A stretch of DNA of 42,820 nt, taken from assembly GCA_945885345.1 (NCBI GenBank), contig CAMCYP010000031.1, positions 1-42,820 on the forward strand. Reading direction: 5' to 3'. Positions 34,478-42,425 of the stretch are shown piece after piece; position 1 is the stretch's first letter; each line of letters begins with the position of its first letter. Both the position numbers and the translations under genes were made by a program. Source of the DNA: Bordetella parapertussis (GTDB lineage Bacteria > Pseudomonadota > Gammaproteobacteria > Burkholderiales > SG8-41). The notes beneath the pieces are model-generated. The model searched no databases and had not been told where the DNA came from. It saw only the letters and a list, made by a program, of their open reading frames with translations.

Positions 34478-37400
34478 ATGGACTCACGGAGGGGGCAATC
34501 AAATAAGCACGCGGCGCCACCGGCCGCGAGTGATGCTGCGCCTGCCGTCACATCCGGCGCCGCAAGCGCCGGCGCCCGCTTTCAATCCTCGTTTGACCAG
34601 ATTGCTGTCGGCATCATCTACACGACCACCGACGGCAAAATTCTGGGCAGCAACCGCAAGCTGAGCGAGATGCTGGGTTATTCCGCCACCGAACTGCTCG
34701 GCATGACCACGCGCGACCTGACGCATCCGGAAGACCGCGACCAGCAGGATCACATGCGCCACGAATTGCTTGAGGGCATCCGCAGCCATTTCGCAAGTGA
34801 CAAGCGCTTTGTCCGCAAGGACGGCAGCGCTTTCTGGATTTCGCGGACCGTGGCGAAGGCACAAACGCCCGATGGCGAGTCCTACCTGATCCAGACCATC
34901 GACGACATCAACGACCGCAAACAGGCAGACCAGAATTCCCGCGACAGTGAAAAACGCTTCCGCGAAGTCTTCGAACAGGCCGCGGTGGGCATCACGCGGG
35001 TCGACCTGAACGGGGTGCTCGTCGACTGCAACCAGAAATTCTGCGACTTGCTCGGTTTTTCCAGGGAAGAACTGATTGGCAAGTCCATGAAGGACATCAC
35101 CCACCCGGATGATTACGGAGCCGGCGCGCAATACCGCACCCAGCTGACCAAAGGTGACGGCGGTTCACGGACGGGTGAAAAACGCTTCATCCGCAAGGAC
35201 GGTACCTCCTTGTGGGTACGGCGCACCATGTCCACCGCCTGCGACGAAGCCGGCAGGCCGCAGTACGTCATCAGCGTGGTCGAGGACATCACCGAAAAAA
35301 AGGAACTCGAGCAGCATCACCAGGAAACTTTCGACCAGGCGGCAGTCGGCATCGTCCACACTTCTGCCGATGGCCGCTATCTGCGGGTCAACCGCAAGTT
35401 CTGCGAAATGCTCGGCTACGAAGCATCCGAACTGCTGGGCACCCCAGCGTCCGCTCTAAGCCGTCCCGAGGATCGCGGAAGAGACCGGAATAACCGGCAA
35501 CTGATGTGGGAAGGCAAGCTCGACTACCTGTCCGAGGAAAAACAATACCTCCGCAAAGACGGTGCCATCGTCTGGACCAACCGCACCGTGTCGCTGGCGC
35601 GGGATGCCTCCGGAAAACCGCTTTTTTTCATCCGCGTCATCGAAGACATCACCGCGCGCAAAGAGGCGGACCTGCGCTACCGGGCAACCTTTGACAACGC
35701 CCCTATCGGCATCATGCACACGGCCCTGGATTCATACCAGATCCTGCATGTGAATCCCAAGCTGTGCGAGATGCTCGGCTACACCGAAAAAGAACTGCTG
35801 CGCATGGCCAGCACCGACATCGTGCATCCCGACTTTCACTTCAAGGACAGGGCCAAGTATCGAGAGCAGATACTGAACGGGGAAGCATCCGCCTATGCGT
35901 CGGAACGAAAATTTGTCCGCAAGGATGGCTCATCTTTCTGGGTCAGTCGCACGGTATCACTGGCGCGCGACGCATCAGGGAAGCCGCTGTACTACATCAG
36001 GATCATCGAGGACATCAGCGAACGCAAGCAAGCCGAGGAAATGATCGCCCGCGAACGCGCACTGCTGCACACCATCGTTGATGCCATCCCCGACCACATC
36101 TATGTCAAAGACCACGAAGGAAAATACCTTCTGGCCAACAAGGAATGGCTGGCCGCACTCGGGCTGCGGCTTGAAGATGTAGTCGGCAAGACAGCAATGG
36201 ATTTCTATCCACACAGTCAGGCCGAATTCATCATGGCCCGCGAACGCAAAATCATGGAAACCGGAATCCCGCTGCTGAATTACCAGCACCGTAAGTTTCA
36301 CAACATCAACAGTCCGGAAGTAGACCGCAGGGTCTGGATCAGTCTAACCAAGGTGCCGCTGCAGGTCTCGACCGGAAAAATCATCGGCACCGTCAGCATC
36401 AGCCGCGACGTCACCGAGGAAAAAATGCGCACGGCGAGGCGGGAAATGTCGCACGAAATCACGCGGGTGCTTGCCGAAGCGACCACGCTGGCGGAAGCGC
36501 TGCCGAAAATCCTGCAGATCATGTGCCAGCTGATGGGATGGGCTTATGGAGCAAGATGGGTGCCGGATGAAGCACGGCAGTCACTGCGGCGCGAGGAATA
36601 CTGGTGCGCCGCAGAGCCGGAATTCGACTCCGCCGACCGCGAATTCTGGTTCAGGCTCGACCACGTCGGGCCGGGCCGGTTCCTGCGCCAGGTCTGGAAC
36701 AGCCAGACCGCGTGCTGGATCGCCGACCTGGACAAAGAACCATTCAAGCGCAGGGCGAGCGCCCTCAAGCTGGGCTGGCACAGCGCGTACGCATTCCCGA
36801 TCCTGATCGGCAACAACGTTATCAGCATCCTGGAATTTCTCGGACCAGATATCCGGGAACCCGAGACGGCCCTGCTGGAGAGCGTGTCCGCAATCAGCAG
36901 CCAGATCGGGCAGTTCCTCCAGCGCAAGCAGGCGGAAGACAAGCTGAGTTTCCTGGCGCGTTTCGACACCGTCACCGACCTGCCGAACCGTTATCTGTTC
37001 ACTGACCGCCTGGGCCAGATGCTGGCGCAGGCACAACGCAACAACTGGTCGGCCGGCGTCCTGTTTGTTGATCTCGACCGCTTCAAGGCCGTCAACGACA
37101 CCTACGGCCATGCCGCCGGCGACGTGCTGCTGCGCCAGGCGGCAGCGCGCATGCTGGCTTGCGTGCGCAGCAGTGACACCGTCGGGCGCTTAAGCGGTGA
37201 CGAATTCGCCGTGATGCTGTCGAATCTGGCGAAAACCGAAGACGCCGGCATGGTCGCGCAAAAAATCGTGGAAACGCTGGCGGCACCGTTCAACCTCAAC
37301 GGTCACCAGGCCTATATTTCGGCCAGCGTCGGCATCGCCCTCTACCCGAGCGACGGCCAGGAATCCGACACCTTGCTCAAAAACGCCGACACCGCAATGT

Positions 37401-38689
37401 ACCGGGCCAAGGCACAGGGCCGCAACGGATATCAATTCTATCTGCCGCAAATGAACGAGCGTCTCCTGCAGCGCCAGCAGCTCGAAGCGCAGCTGCGTGG
37501 CGCGCTGGAACGCAATGAATTCCTGCTGCACTACCAGCCCAAGGTTGATCTGATCAGCGGCACCATCACCGGATTTGAAGCCCTGCTGCGGTGGCAGAAC
37601 GGCGACACCCTGGTTCCACCGGCCGAATTCATCGCCATCCTCGAAGAAACCGGCCTGATCGTGCCGGTAGGCGACTGGATACTCAACACCGTGTGCGCGC
37701 AGCTGAAACAATGGGAACAGGCCGATGTTCCGCTGCGCCCCGTCGCGGTCAACCTTTCCGCGCGCCAGTTCCAGGTCAAGAATCTCAGCGCCGCGGTGGG
37801 ACAGGCGCTGCGCAACAACGACGTCAAGCCGGCCCTGCTCAAACTGGAACTGACTGAATCACTGCTGATGAGCGACGCACAGGAGTCCGTCGAAACCCTG
37901 CATCAACTCAAACACCTGGGCGTGCAGCTCGCAGTGGATGATTTCGGCACCGGTTACTCAAGCCTGGCCTATCTCAAACGCTTCCCGCTGGATGAACTCA
38001 AGATCGACCGCGAATTCATCCGCGATGCCATCAGCGATCCGGACGATGCCGCGATCGTGGTTACCATCATCAACCTCGCCCACAGCCTGAAGCTCCGCGT
38101 CGTCGCCGAAGGTGTCGAAAGCGAAGGCCAGCTCAATTTCCTGCGCCTGCACGGCTGCGAGGAGATACAGGGATTCTATTTTTCGCATCCCCTGCCGGCG
38201 GAAGCCTGCGCACACATGCTTGCGGAGAACAAACACCTGCCGCAACCGCAGAACCCCATCACCGGGGCCCTGATATCGCTGTTGCTGGTGGTTGAAAACG
38301 AAGCCGAACTGCAAATGCTGACGCAGGCGTTTACCCCGGACGGCTTCCGCGTGCTGACTGCAAGAAACGCCAACGAAGGATTTGAAATCCTCGCCGGAAA
38401 CCGCATCGACATCGTGATCAGTGACAACGACATGACCGGAATGAGCGGCGTCCAGTTTTTGACGCGGGTGCGCAAACTCTATTCCAACACGCTGCGCGTA
38501 CTGGCCTCCAGCGGCGACGACTCCCCCACCCTGACCCGCGCCATCAACATGGCCGGCATCCACCTGTTCCTGCCCAAAACCTGGTCAGAGGAACAACTGC
38601 GCGCGGAAGTGCGAAACACCCTGCAGACTTACGTGGATGCCACGACCATCAGCGGCCCGCATCCGATACTCCGGTCGAAGAAAGATTAG
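34478..38689 (+). CDS. Multi-PAS, GAF, GGDEF, EAL and receiver c-di-GMP enzyme
   Basis: A 1403-residue soluble signalling protein. Five PAS domains begin near residues 35, 160, 280, 398 and 527; the third and fourth share near-identical ends (VSLARDASGKPL and IEDI), pointing to internal duplication. A GAF-like domain spans about 650-820. The GGDEF domain starts near 826 (FDTVTDLPNR) with signature SGDEF at 906-910, an accepted active variant. The EAL domain has EALLRW at 1034-1036 and DDFGTGYSS, ELKIDREFI and EGVES, so phosphodiesterase residues look complete. The C-terminal receiver (from about 1268) has phospho-acceptor Asp1316 (SDNDMTG), but its acidic pocket reads Glu-Asn (1273-1274) rather than Asp-Asp. 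No membrane segment. ATG 34478 has caggtg at 6 bp. Confidence 0.95.
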   Translation: MDSRRGQSNKHAAPPAASDAAPAVTSGAASAGARFQSSFDQIAVGIIYTTTDGKILGSNRKLSEMLGYSATELLGMTTRDLTHPEDRDQQDHMRHELLEGIRSHFASDKRFVRKDGSAFWISRTVAKAQTPDGESYLIQTIDDINDRKQADQNSRDSEKRFREVFEQAAVGITRVDLNGVLVDCNQKFCDLLGFSREELIGKSMKDITHPDDYGAGAQYRTQLTKGDGGSRTGEKRFIRKDGTSLWVRRTMSTACDEAGRPQYVISVVEDITEKKELEQHHQETFDQAAVGIVHTSADGRYLRVNRKFCEMLGYEASELLGTPASALSRPEDRGRDRNNRQLMWEGKLDYLSEEKQYLRKDGAIVWTNRTVSLARDASGKPLFFIRVIEDITARKEADLRYRATFDNAPIGIMHTALDSYQILHVNPKLCEMLGYTEKELLRMASTDIVHPDFHFKDRAKYREQILNGEASAYASERKFVRKDGSSFWVSRTVSLARDASGKPLYYIRIIEDISERKQAEEMIARERALLHTIVDAIPDHIYVKDHEGKYLLANKEWLAALGLRLEDVVGKTAMDFYPHSQAEFIMARERKIMETGIPLLNYQHRKFHNINSPEVDRRVWISLTKVPLQVSTGKIIGTVSISRDVTEEKMRTARREMSHEITRVLAEATTLAEALPKILQIMCQLMGWAYGARWVPDEARQSLRREEYWCAAEPEFDSADREFWFRLDHVGPGRFLRQVWNSQTACWIADLDKEPFKRRASALKLGWHSAYAFPILIGNNVISILEFLGPDIREPETALLESVSAISSQIGQFLQRKQAEDKLSFLARFDTVTDLPNRYLFTDRLGQMLAQAQRNNWSAGVLFVDLDRFKAVNDTYGHAAGDVLLRQAAARMLACVRSSDTVGRLSGDEFAVMLSNLAKTEDAGMVAQKIVETLAAPFNLNGHQAYISASVGIALYPSDGQESDTLLKNADTAMYRAKAQGRNGYQFYLPQMNERLLQRQQLEAQLRGALERNEFLLHYQPKVDLISGTITGFEALLRWQNGDTLVPPAEFIAILEETGLIVPVGDWILNTVCAQLKQWEQADVPLRPVAVNLSARQFQVKNLSAAVGQALRNNDVKPALLKLELTESLLMSDAQESVETLHQLKHLGVQLAVDDFGTGYSSLAYLKRFPLDELKIDREFIRDAISDPDDAAIVVTIINLAHSLKLRVVAEGVESEGQLNFLRLHGCEEIQGFYFSHPLPAEACAHMLAENKHLPQPQNPITGALISLLLVVENEAELQMLTQAFTPDGFRVLTARNANEGFEILAGNRIDIVISDNDMTGMSGVQFLTRVRKLYSNTLRVLASSGDDSPTLTRAINMAGIHLFLPKTWSEEQLRAEVRNTLQTYVDATTISGPHPILRSKKD

Positions 38690-38720
38690 CCCGGCACGCC
38701 GCACTGGATGTTCCGCTCTT

Positions 38721-38753
38721 CACCAATTACCAATTACCAGTCACCAGTCACTA
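38721..38753. repeat. Heptamer tandem micro-repeat at convergent junction
   Basis: CACCAAT-TACCAAT-TACCAGT-CACCAGT-CACTAG has period 7. Read on the other strand it is the GTRAYTG unit related to the octamer arrays at 21689 and 28070. The minus-strand stop (TAG, 38751-38753) of the flavoprotein gene lies in the last unit. It is again between convergent gene ends. Confidence 0.6.
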
Positions 38754-39959
38754 GACGCTACTCCCCGCCGCATGCCCCGACGCCCAGGCCCACTGGAAGT
38801 TGTATCCGCCCAGCCAGCCCGTCACATCCACCACCTCGCCGATGAAATGCAGGCCCGGCACGCTGCGCGATTCGAGTGTCTGCTGTGACAGCGCATCGGT
38901 ATCCACGCCACCCAACGTGACCTCGGCCTTGGCATAACCCAGCGTGCCCGAGGGCTGGATCGGCCAGCCCTTCAATGTTTCTGCAATAGTGCCCAGCACC
39001 GCATTCGACAACTGCGTCAGCGGCTGCGTCCAGCCGTGCAGCTCGGCAAAGCTCAATGCAAAACGCCGCGGCAGATGTTCTGCCAGCAAGGCACCGAGGC
39101 CCTGCTGATCGCGGCGATGCTCATTGAGCCACGCCCCGGCATCGAGATCGGGCAGCAGATCGATCGCCACCGCCCCGCGTGCACCACCCAACTGCCAGTA
39201 TGAAGACACCTGCAGGATAGCCGGCCCTGACAGGCCGCGATGGGTGACCAGCGCCGCCTCGCGAAACGCCGGCCAGTGCGCACCACGCGGCTGCTCGACG
39301 CAGGACGTCACCGCATCAAACGACGAACCGGACAAGGCACCGAACTGCGCCAGCCACTCCGGCGGCAAGGCCAGCGGCACCAGCGCGGGTTTCGGCGGCA
39401 CGATGTTCAAGCCGAATTGTTCGGCGAGGCGATAACCAAAGGGGGTTGCGCCGATTTTCGGGATCGACAGCCCGCCGGTGGCCACCACCAGCGCACGACT
39501 GCGGTAGCTGCCCTGCGTGGTCACCACCTCAAAACCTGGCGCGTCATCCGGAAGCCGCGCCACCCGCTGCACCGTCACCGGCATCGCCCACTGCACGCCG
39601 GCGGCACCACACTCAGCCTTCAACAGGGCAATGATCTGCGTGGCACTGTCATCGCAGAACAGCTGGCCGAGGTTGCGCTCGTGGTATTTGATGCCGTGAC
39701 GCTCGATCAGCGCAATGAAATCCCGCGGCGCATAACGCGCCAGCGCCGAGCGGCAGAAATGCGGATTCTTCGACAGGAAATTCCGCGGCCCGACATCGCG
39801 ATTGGTGAAATTGCAGCGCCCGCCGCCGGAGATGCGGATTTTTTCAGCGAGGGTCGTGGCGTGGTCGATCAGCAGCACGCGCCGCCCGCGCTGGCCGGCC
39901 GTGGCGGCGCACATCATGCCGGCGGCGCCGGCACCCAGAACGATGACGTCGAAATCCAT
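38751..39959 (-). CDS. HI0933/YhiN-family FAD-binding oxidoreductase
   Basis: A 402-residue flavoprotein. The dinucleotide-binding start is DVIVLGAGAAGMMCAATAG, followed by the family motif EKIRISGGGRCNFTN; ATGGLSIPKIGATPFGY and the C-terminal FIGEVVDVTGWLGGYNFQWAWASG are equally typical. Members include flavoproteins of poorly defined redox activity (BaiN-like reductases, aminoacetone-oxidase-like annotations). ATG 39959 is chosen; the earlier TTG at 39965 adds two residues only. An AGGTTG site lies 6 bp upstream. Isolated gene, convergent with the c-di-GMP gene. Confidence 0.92.
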   Translation of the reverse strand: MDFDVIVLGAGAAGMMCAATAGQRGRRVLLIDHATTLAEKIRISGGGRCNFTNRDVGPRNFLSKNPHFCRSALARYAPRDFIALIERHGIKYHERNLGQLFCDDSATQIIALLKAECGAAGVQWAMPVTVQRVARLPDDAPGFEVVTTQGSYRSRALVVATGGLSIPKIGATPFGYRLAEQFGLNIVPPKPALVPLALPPEWLAQFGALSGSSFDAVTSCVEQPRGAHWPAFREAALVTHRGLSGPAILQVSSYWQLGGARGAVAIDLLPDLDAGAWLNEHRRDQQGLGALLAEHLPRRFALSFAELHGWTQPLTQLSNAVLGTIAETLKGWPIQPSGTLGYAKAEVTLGGVDTDALSQQTLESRSVPGLHFIGEVVDVTGWLGGYNFQWAWASGHAAGSSV

Positions 39960-40082
39960 GTGCAACCTGCGACTGAGGGGAGCGCATCATACCGCGCCAC
40001 GTCCGCCCGGCGAGTTTTCCGGTTCGCTGATCAGCCCCCGCCATTAATGTGTTACCGCGAACAATTGTTGCAATAATTTCAA

Positions 40083-40111
40083 TTTACTCAAGAGTGGGCG
40101 GGTCGGATAAT
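40083..40111 (+). promoter_or_regulatory. Predicted sigma-70 promoter for the tandem Bug genes
   Basis: TTTACT (40083-40088) and GATAAT (40106-40111) are spaced by 17 bp, 88 bp before the first Bug ATG. They match four and five of six consensus bases. The 240-bp gap shows no gene. Confidence 0.45.
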
Positions 40112-40199
40112 GCATGAAGGCGCGGCCCCATGATCATGGCGAGTCGCGGGCATGTCCGCACAACAAGTGCATACACCAAAAAATAACCGAGGAGATTTC

Positions 40200-41168
40200 A
40201 TGAACATCGCATCCCGCACGCTGCGGTCCGCCCTGATGGCCGCCCTGCTCATCGCGCCGCTCGCCGCCCTCGCCGCGGGTTACCCGGAACGCCCGGTGCG
40301 CATCGTCGTGCCGGTTTCGGCCGGTGGCGGCGTCGACAGCCTGGCGCGGCTGATCGGGCAGCATTTCAATGCGGTGTGGGGCCAGCCCTTCATCGTCGAT
40401 AACCGGCCCGGCGCCGGCGGCAGCATCGGCGCGGAAATCGCCGCGCGCGCGGTGCCGGACGGCTACACGCTGATGGTGAGCAGCAGCAGCTACCTCACCA
40501 ACGCGGCGATCCGCACCGTGCGCTACGATCCGATCCGCGATTTCCAGCCGATCACCAAACTGACCACCAATCCCTACATCATCGTGGTCACACCCTCGCT
40601 GCCGGTGAAATCCGTCAGCGACCTCATCGCGCTGGCCAAAGCCAAACCCGACACCGTGACCTATGCATCGTCAGGCACCGGCGGCATATTGCATATGGGC
40701 GCGGAACTGCTCACCGCCCTCACCAACACCAAGATGACCCATGTACCGTACAAAGGCGTCGCCGATGGTTACCCCGCGGTGATCTCCGGCCAGGTGAACT
40801 GGATGCTGGGCAGTCCGATCTCCGCGCAGCCGCTGATGAAGGCCGGTCGCCTGCGCGGCATCGCCGTGACCACCGAGAAACGCCTGAAGGCCCTGCCGGA
40901 TCTGCCGACCATCGGTGAGACCGTGCGCGGCTACGAAGTCAGCGCGTGGTTCGGCCTGTTCGCCCCGGCTAAACTGCCGGCCTCTATCGTTGAGCAGCTG
41001 TACAAAGAAGCCGCCAAGGCCGTCAACGAACCCAAGGTGGCCGCGAGCATGGAAGCCGGCGGTACCGAAGTGGTCGGCAATTCGCCGAAAGAATTCACGC
41101 AGCAGGCGAAAGCCGAATTCGAGAAGTGGCGCGGGCTGGTGAAGAAGACCGGGCTGAAGCTGGAATAA
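40200..41168 (+). CDS. Bug/TctC-family substrate-binding protein (5)
   Basis: A 322-residue periplasmic receptor. Signal peptide ending LAALA; mature start AGYPERPVRIVVPVSAGGGVDSLAR. Other hallmarks: IVDNRPGAGGSIG, DGYTLMVSSSS, HVPYKGVADGYPAVISGQ, PTIGETVRGYE, and the C-terminal GLVKKTG. ATG 40200 follows cgaggag by 7 bp. It is first of two tandem Bug genes, which are similar but clearly distinct, followed by a UGSC-family gene. A palindromic repeat element separates the two Bug genes, so it may terminate or tune expression between them. Confidence 0.95.
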   Translation: MNIASRTLRSALMAALLIAPLAALAAGYPERPVRIVVPVSAGGGVDSLARLIGQHFNAVWGQPFIVDNRPGAGGSIGAEIAARAVPDGYTLMVSSSSYLTNAAIRTVRYDPIRDFQPITKLTTNPYIIVVTPSLPVKSVSDLIALAKAKPDTVTYASSGTGGILHMGAELLTALTNTKMTHVPYKGVADGYPAVISGQVNWMLGSPISAQPLMKAGRLRGIAVTTEKRLKALPDLPTIGETVRGYEVSAWFGLFAPAKLPASIVEQLYKEAAKAVNEPKVAASMEAGGTEVVGNSPKEFTQQAKAEFEKWRGLVKKTGLKLE

Positions 41169-41186
41169 CATGACTCAACCCACATT

Positions 41187-41282
41187 CGTCATTCCGGCGC
41201 GCCCCGAAGGAAGTCCCCTTGGGGGAAAAGCCGGAATCTAGGAATTGGCACCGTCTGGATTCCGGCTTTCGCCGGAATGACG
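41187..41282. repeat. 96-bp palindromic repeat element (MITE/REP-like)
   Basis: CGTCATTCCGGC (41187-41198) is exactly complementary to GCCGGAATGACG (41271-41282). Inside, AAAGCCGGAATCTAG and TGGATTCCGGCTTT form a second inverted pair. The unit resembles interspersed CGTCATTCCGGC repeats widely scattered in proteobacterial genomes, and would fold into a long hairpin in RNA. It sits between tandem Bug genes, a normal place for such elements. Confidence 0.75.
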
Positions 41283-41313
41283 GTTTGAAGATTGTTTTTA
41301 CCGAGAAATATTC

Positions 41314-42276
41314 ATGAATAAATTCATCACCCTGCTCTGCACCCTGCTGCTGGCAACACCGCTCGCACACGCGCAGACCTTCCCGACCAAACCGATCCGT
41401 TTTGTCGTGCCCTCCTCCGCCGGCGGCGGCAACGATTACCTCGCGCGGCTGTTCGGCGCGAAGATCACCGAGAACTGGGGCCAGCAGGTGCTGGTGGACC
41501 TGCGCCCGGGGGCGGCCGGCATCGTCGGCTCCGAGATCGTTGCCAAGGCGCCGCCCGACGGCCACACCATCCTGATCGTCGCCACCGGCTATGGGCTCAA
41601 TCCCAGCCTCTATGCCAAGCTGCCTTACGACACCATCGAGGATTTCGCGCGCATCAGCCTGCTCGCCTTCTCGCCCAATGTGCTGGTGGTGCACCCCTCA
41701 ATGCCGGTGAAATCCGTCAAGGAACTGATTGCGCTCGCCAAGTCGCGCCCCGGTGAACTCAACTACGCCTCCTCCGGCGCCGGCACCGGCGGCCACCTGT
41801 CGATCGAGCTGATGAAATACATGTCCAAAATCAACATGGTGCATATCCCGTACAAGGGCGCGGGTGATGCCACCATGGCCGTCGTCAGCGGCCAGGTGCA
41901 CATGCTGATGACAGCGCCCGGCGCGGCGATTCCGTTCATCAAGGCCGGCCGCCTGCGCCCGCTCGCGGTGGGCTCGGCCAAACGTGTGAAGGCACTGCCC
42001 GATGTGCCGACCATGGCCGAGGCCGCACTGCCGGGCTACGAAGTGGACGGCTTTTACGGCATCCTCGCGCCGGGCAAGACGCCGCGCCCCATCGTCGACA
42101 AACTTTATGCCGAATTCGACCGCATCCTGAAGCTGCCGGATGTCGCACAGCAACTGGAAGCACAGGGCTTTGATCCGGTCAGTTACAACCCGGACAAATT
42201 CACCGAACACGTCAAAAAAGAAATGCAGAAATGGCCGCCGGTGTTCAAGGCGGCGGGCATCAAGGCCAATAACTAA
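41314..42276 (+). CDS. Bug/TctC-family substrate-binding protein (6)
   Basis: A 320-residue periplasmic receptor. Signal peptide ending PLAHA, mature start QTFPTKPIRFVVPSSAGGGNDYLAR. Hallmarks: LVDLRPGAAGIVGSE, DGHTILIVATGYG, HIPYKGAGDATMAVVSGQ, PTMAEAALPGYE, and the C-terminal PVFKAAGIKANN. The ribosome site is weak (gagaaat). It follows Bug receptor 5 after a palindromic element, and precedes the UGSC gene by 149 bp including a terminator-like hairpin. The ligand may be the substrate of the UGSC protein, judged only from order. Confidence 0.95.
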   Translation: MNKFITLLCTLLLATPLAHAQTFPTKPIRFVVPSSAGGGNDYLARLFGAKITENWGQQVLVDLRPGAAGIVGSEIVAKAPPDGHTILIVATGYGLNPSLYAKLPYDTIEDFARISLLAFSPNVLVVHPSMPVKSVKELIALAKSRPGELNYASSGAGTGGHLSIELMKYMSKINMVHIPYKGAGDATMAVVSGQVHMLMTAPGAAIPFIKAGRLRPLAVGSAKRVKALPDVPTMAEAALPGYEVDGFYGILAPGKTPRPIVDKLYAEFDRILKLPDVAQQLEAQGFDPVSYNPDKFTEHVKKEMQKWPPVFKAAGIKANN

Positions 42277-42346
42277 GTACGCCTGACAAAATGGCTTTTC
42301 AGATCCCCCTCACCCCAACCCTGCTACGCTTCAAGTGTGCCCTTGT

Positions 42347-42364
42347 CTCCCCGTAAACGGGGAG
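42347..42364 (+). terminator. Hairpin with T-rich tail after Bug receptor 6
   Basis: CTCCCCG (42347-42353) and CGGGGAG (42358-42364) form a 7-bp stem with a TAAA loop, followed by AGGGAGTATTTTATTTTTTAG. The flanks (CCCTCACCCCAACCCT upstream, GGGGAGAGGGAG downstream) belong to a palindrome type common in proteobacteria, here with about 26 bp inserted between its halves. Likely terminator between the receptor and the UGSC gene. Confidence 0.6.
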
Positions 42365-42425
42365 AGGGAGTATTTTATTTTTTAGTCCCCCCAATCCAAT
42401 CAACACGCCTTAACAAGGAGTCATC

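Noticed and set aside
37193..37207. SGDEF as evidence for an inactive diguanylate cyclase
   Set aside because: Ser in the first position is found in active enzymes; the remaining residues are intact.
38721..38753. CRISPR-like array
   Set aside because: Units are 7-8 bp with no spacers; a simple tandem repeat, and no cas genes are present.
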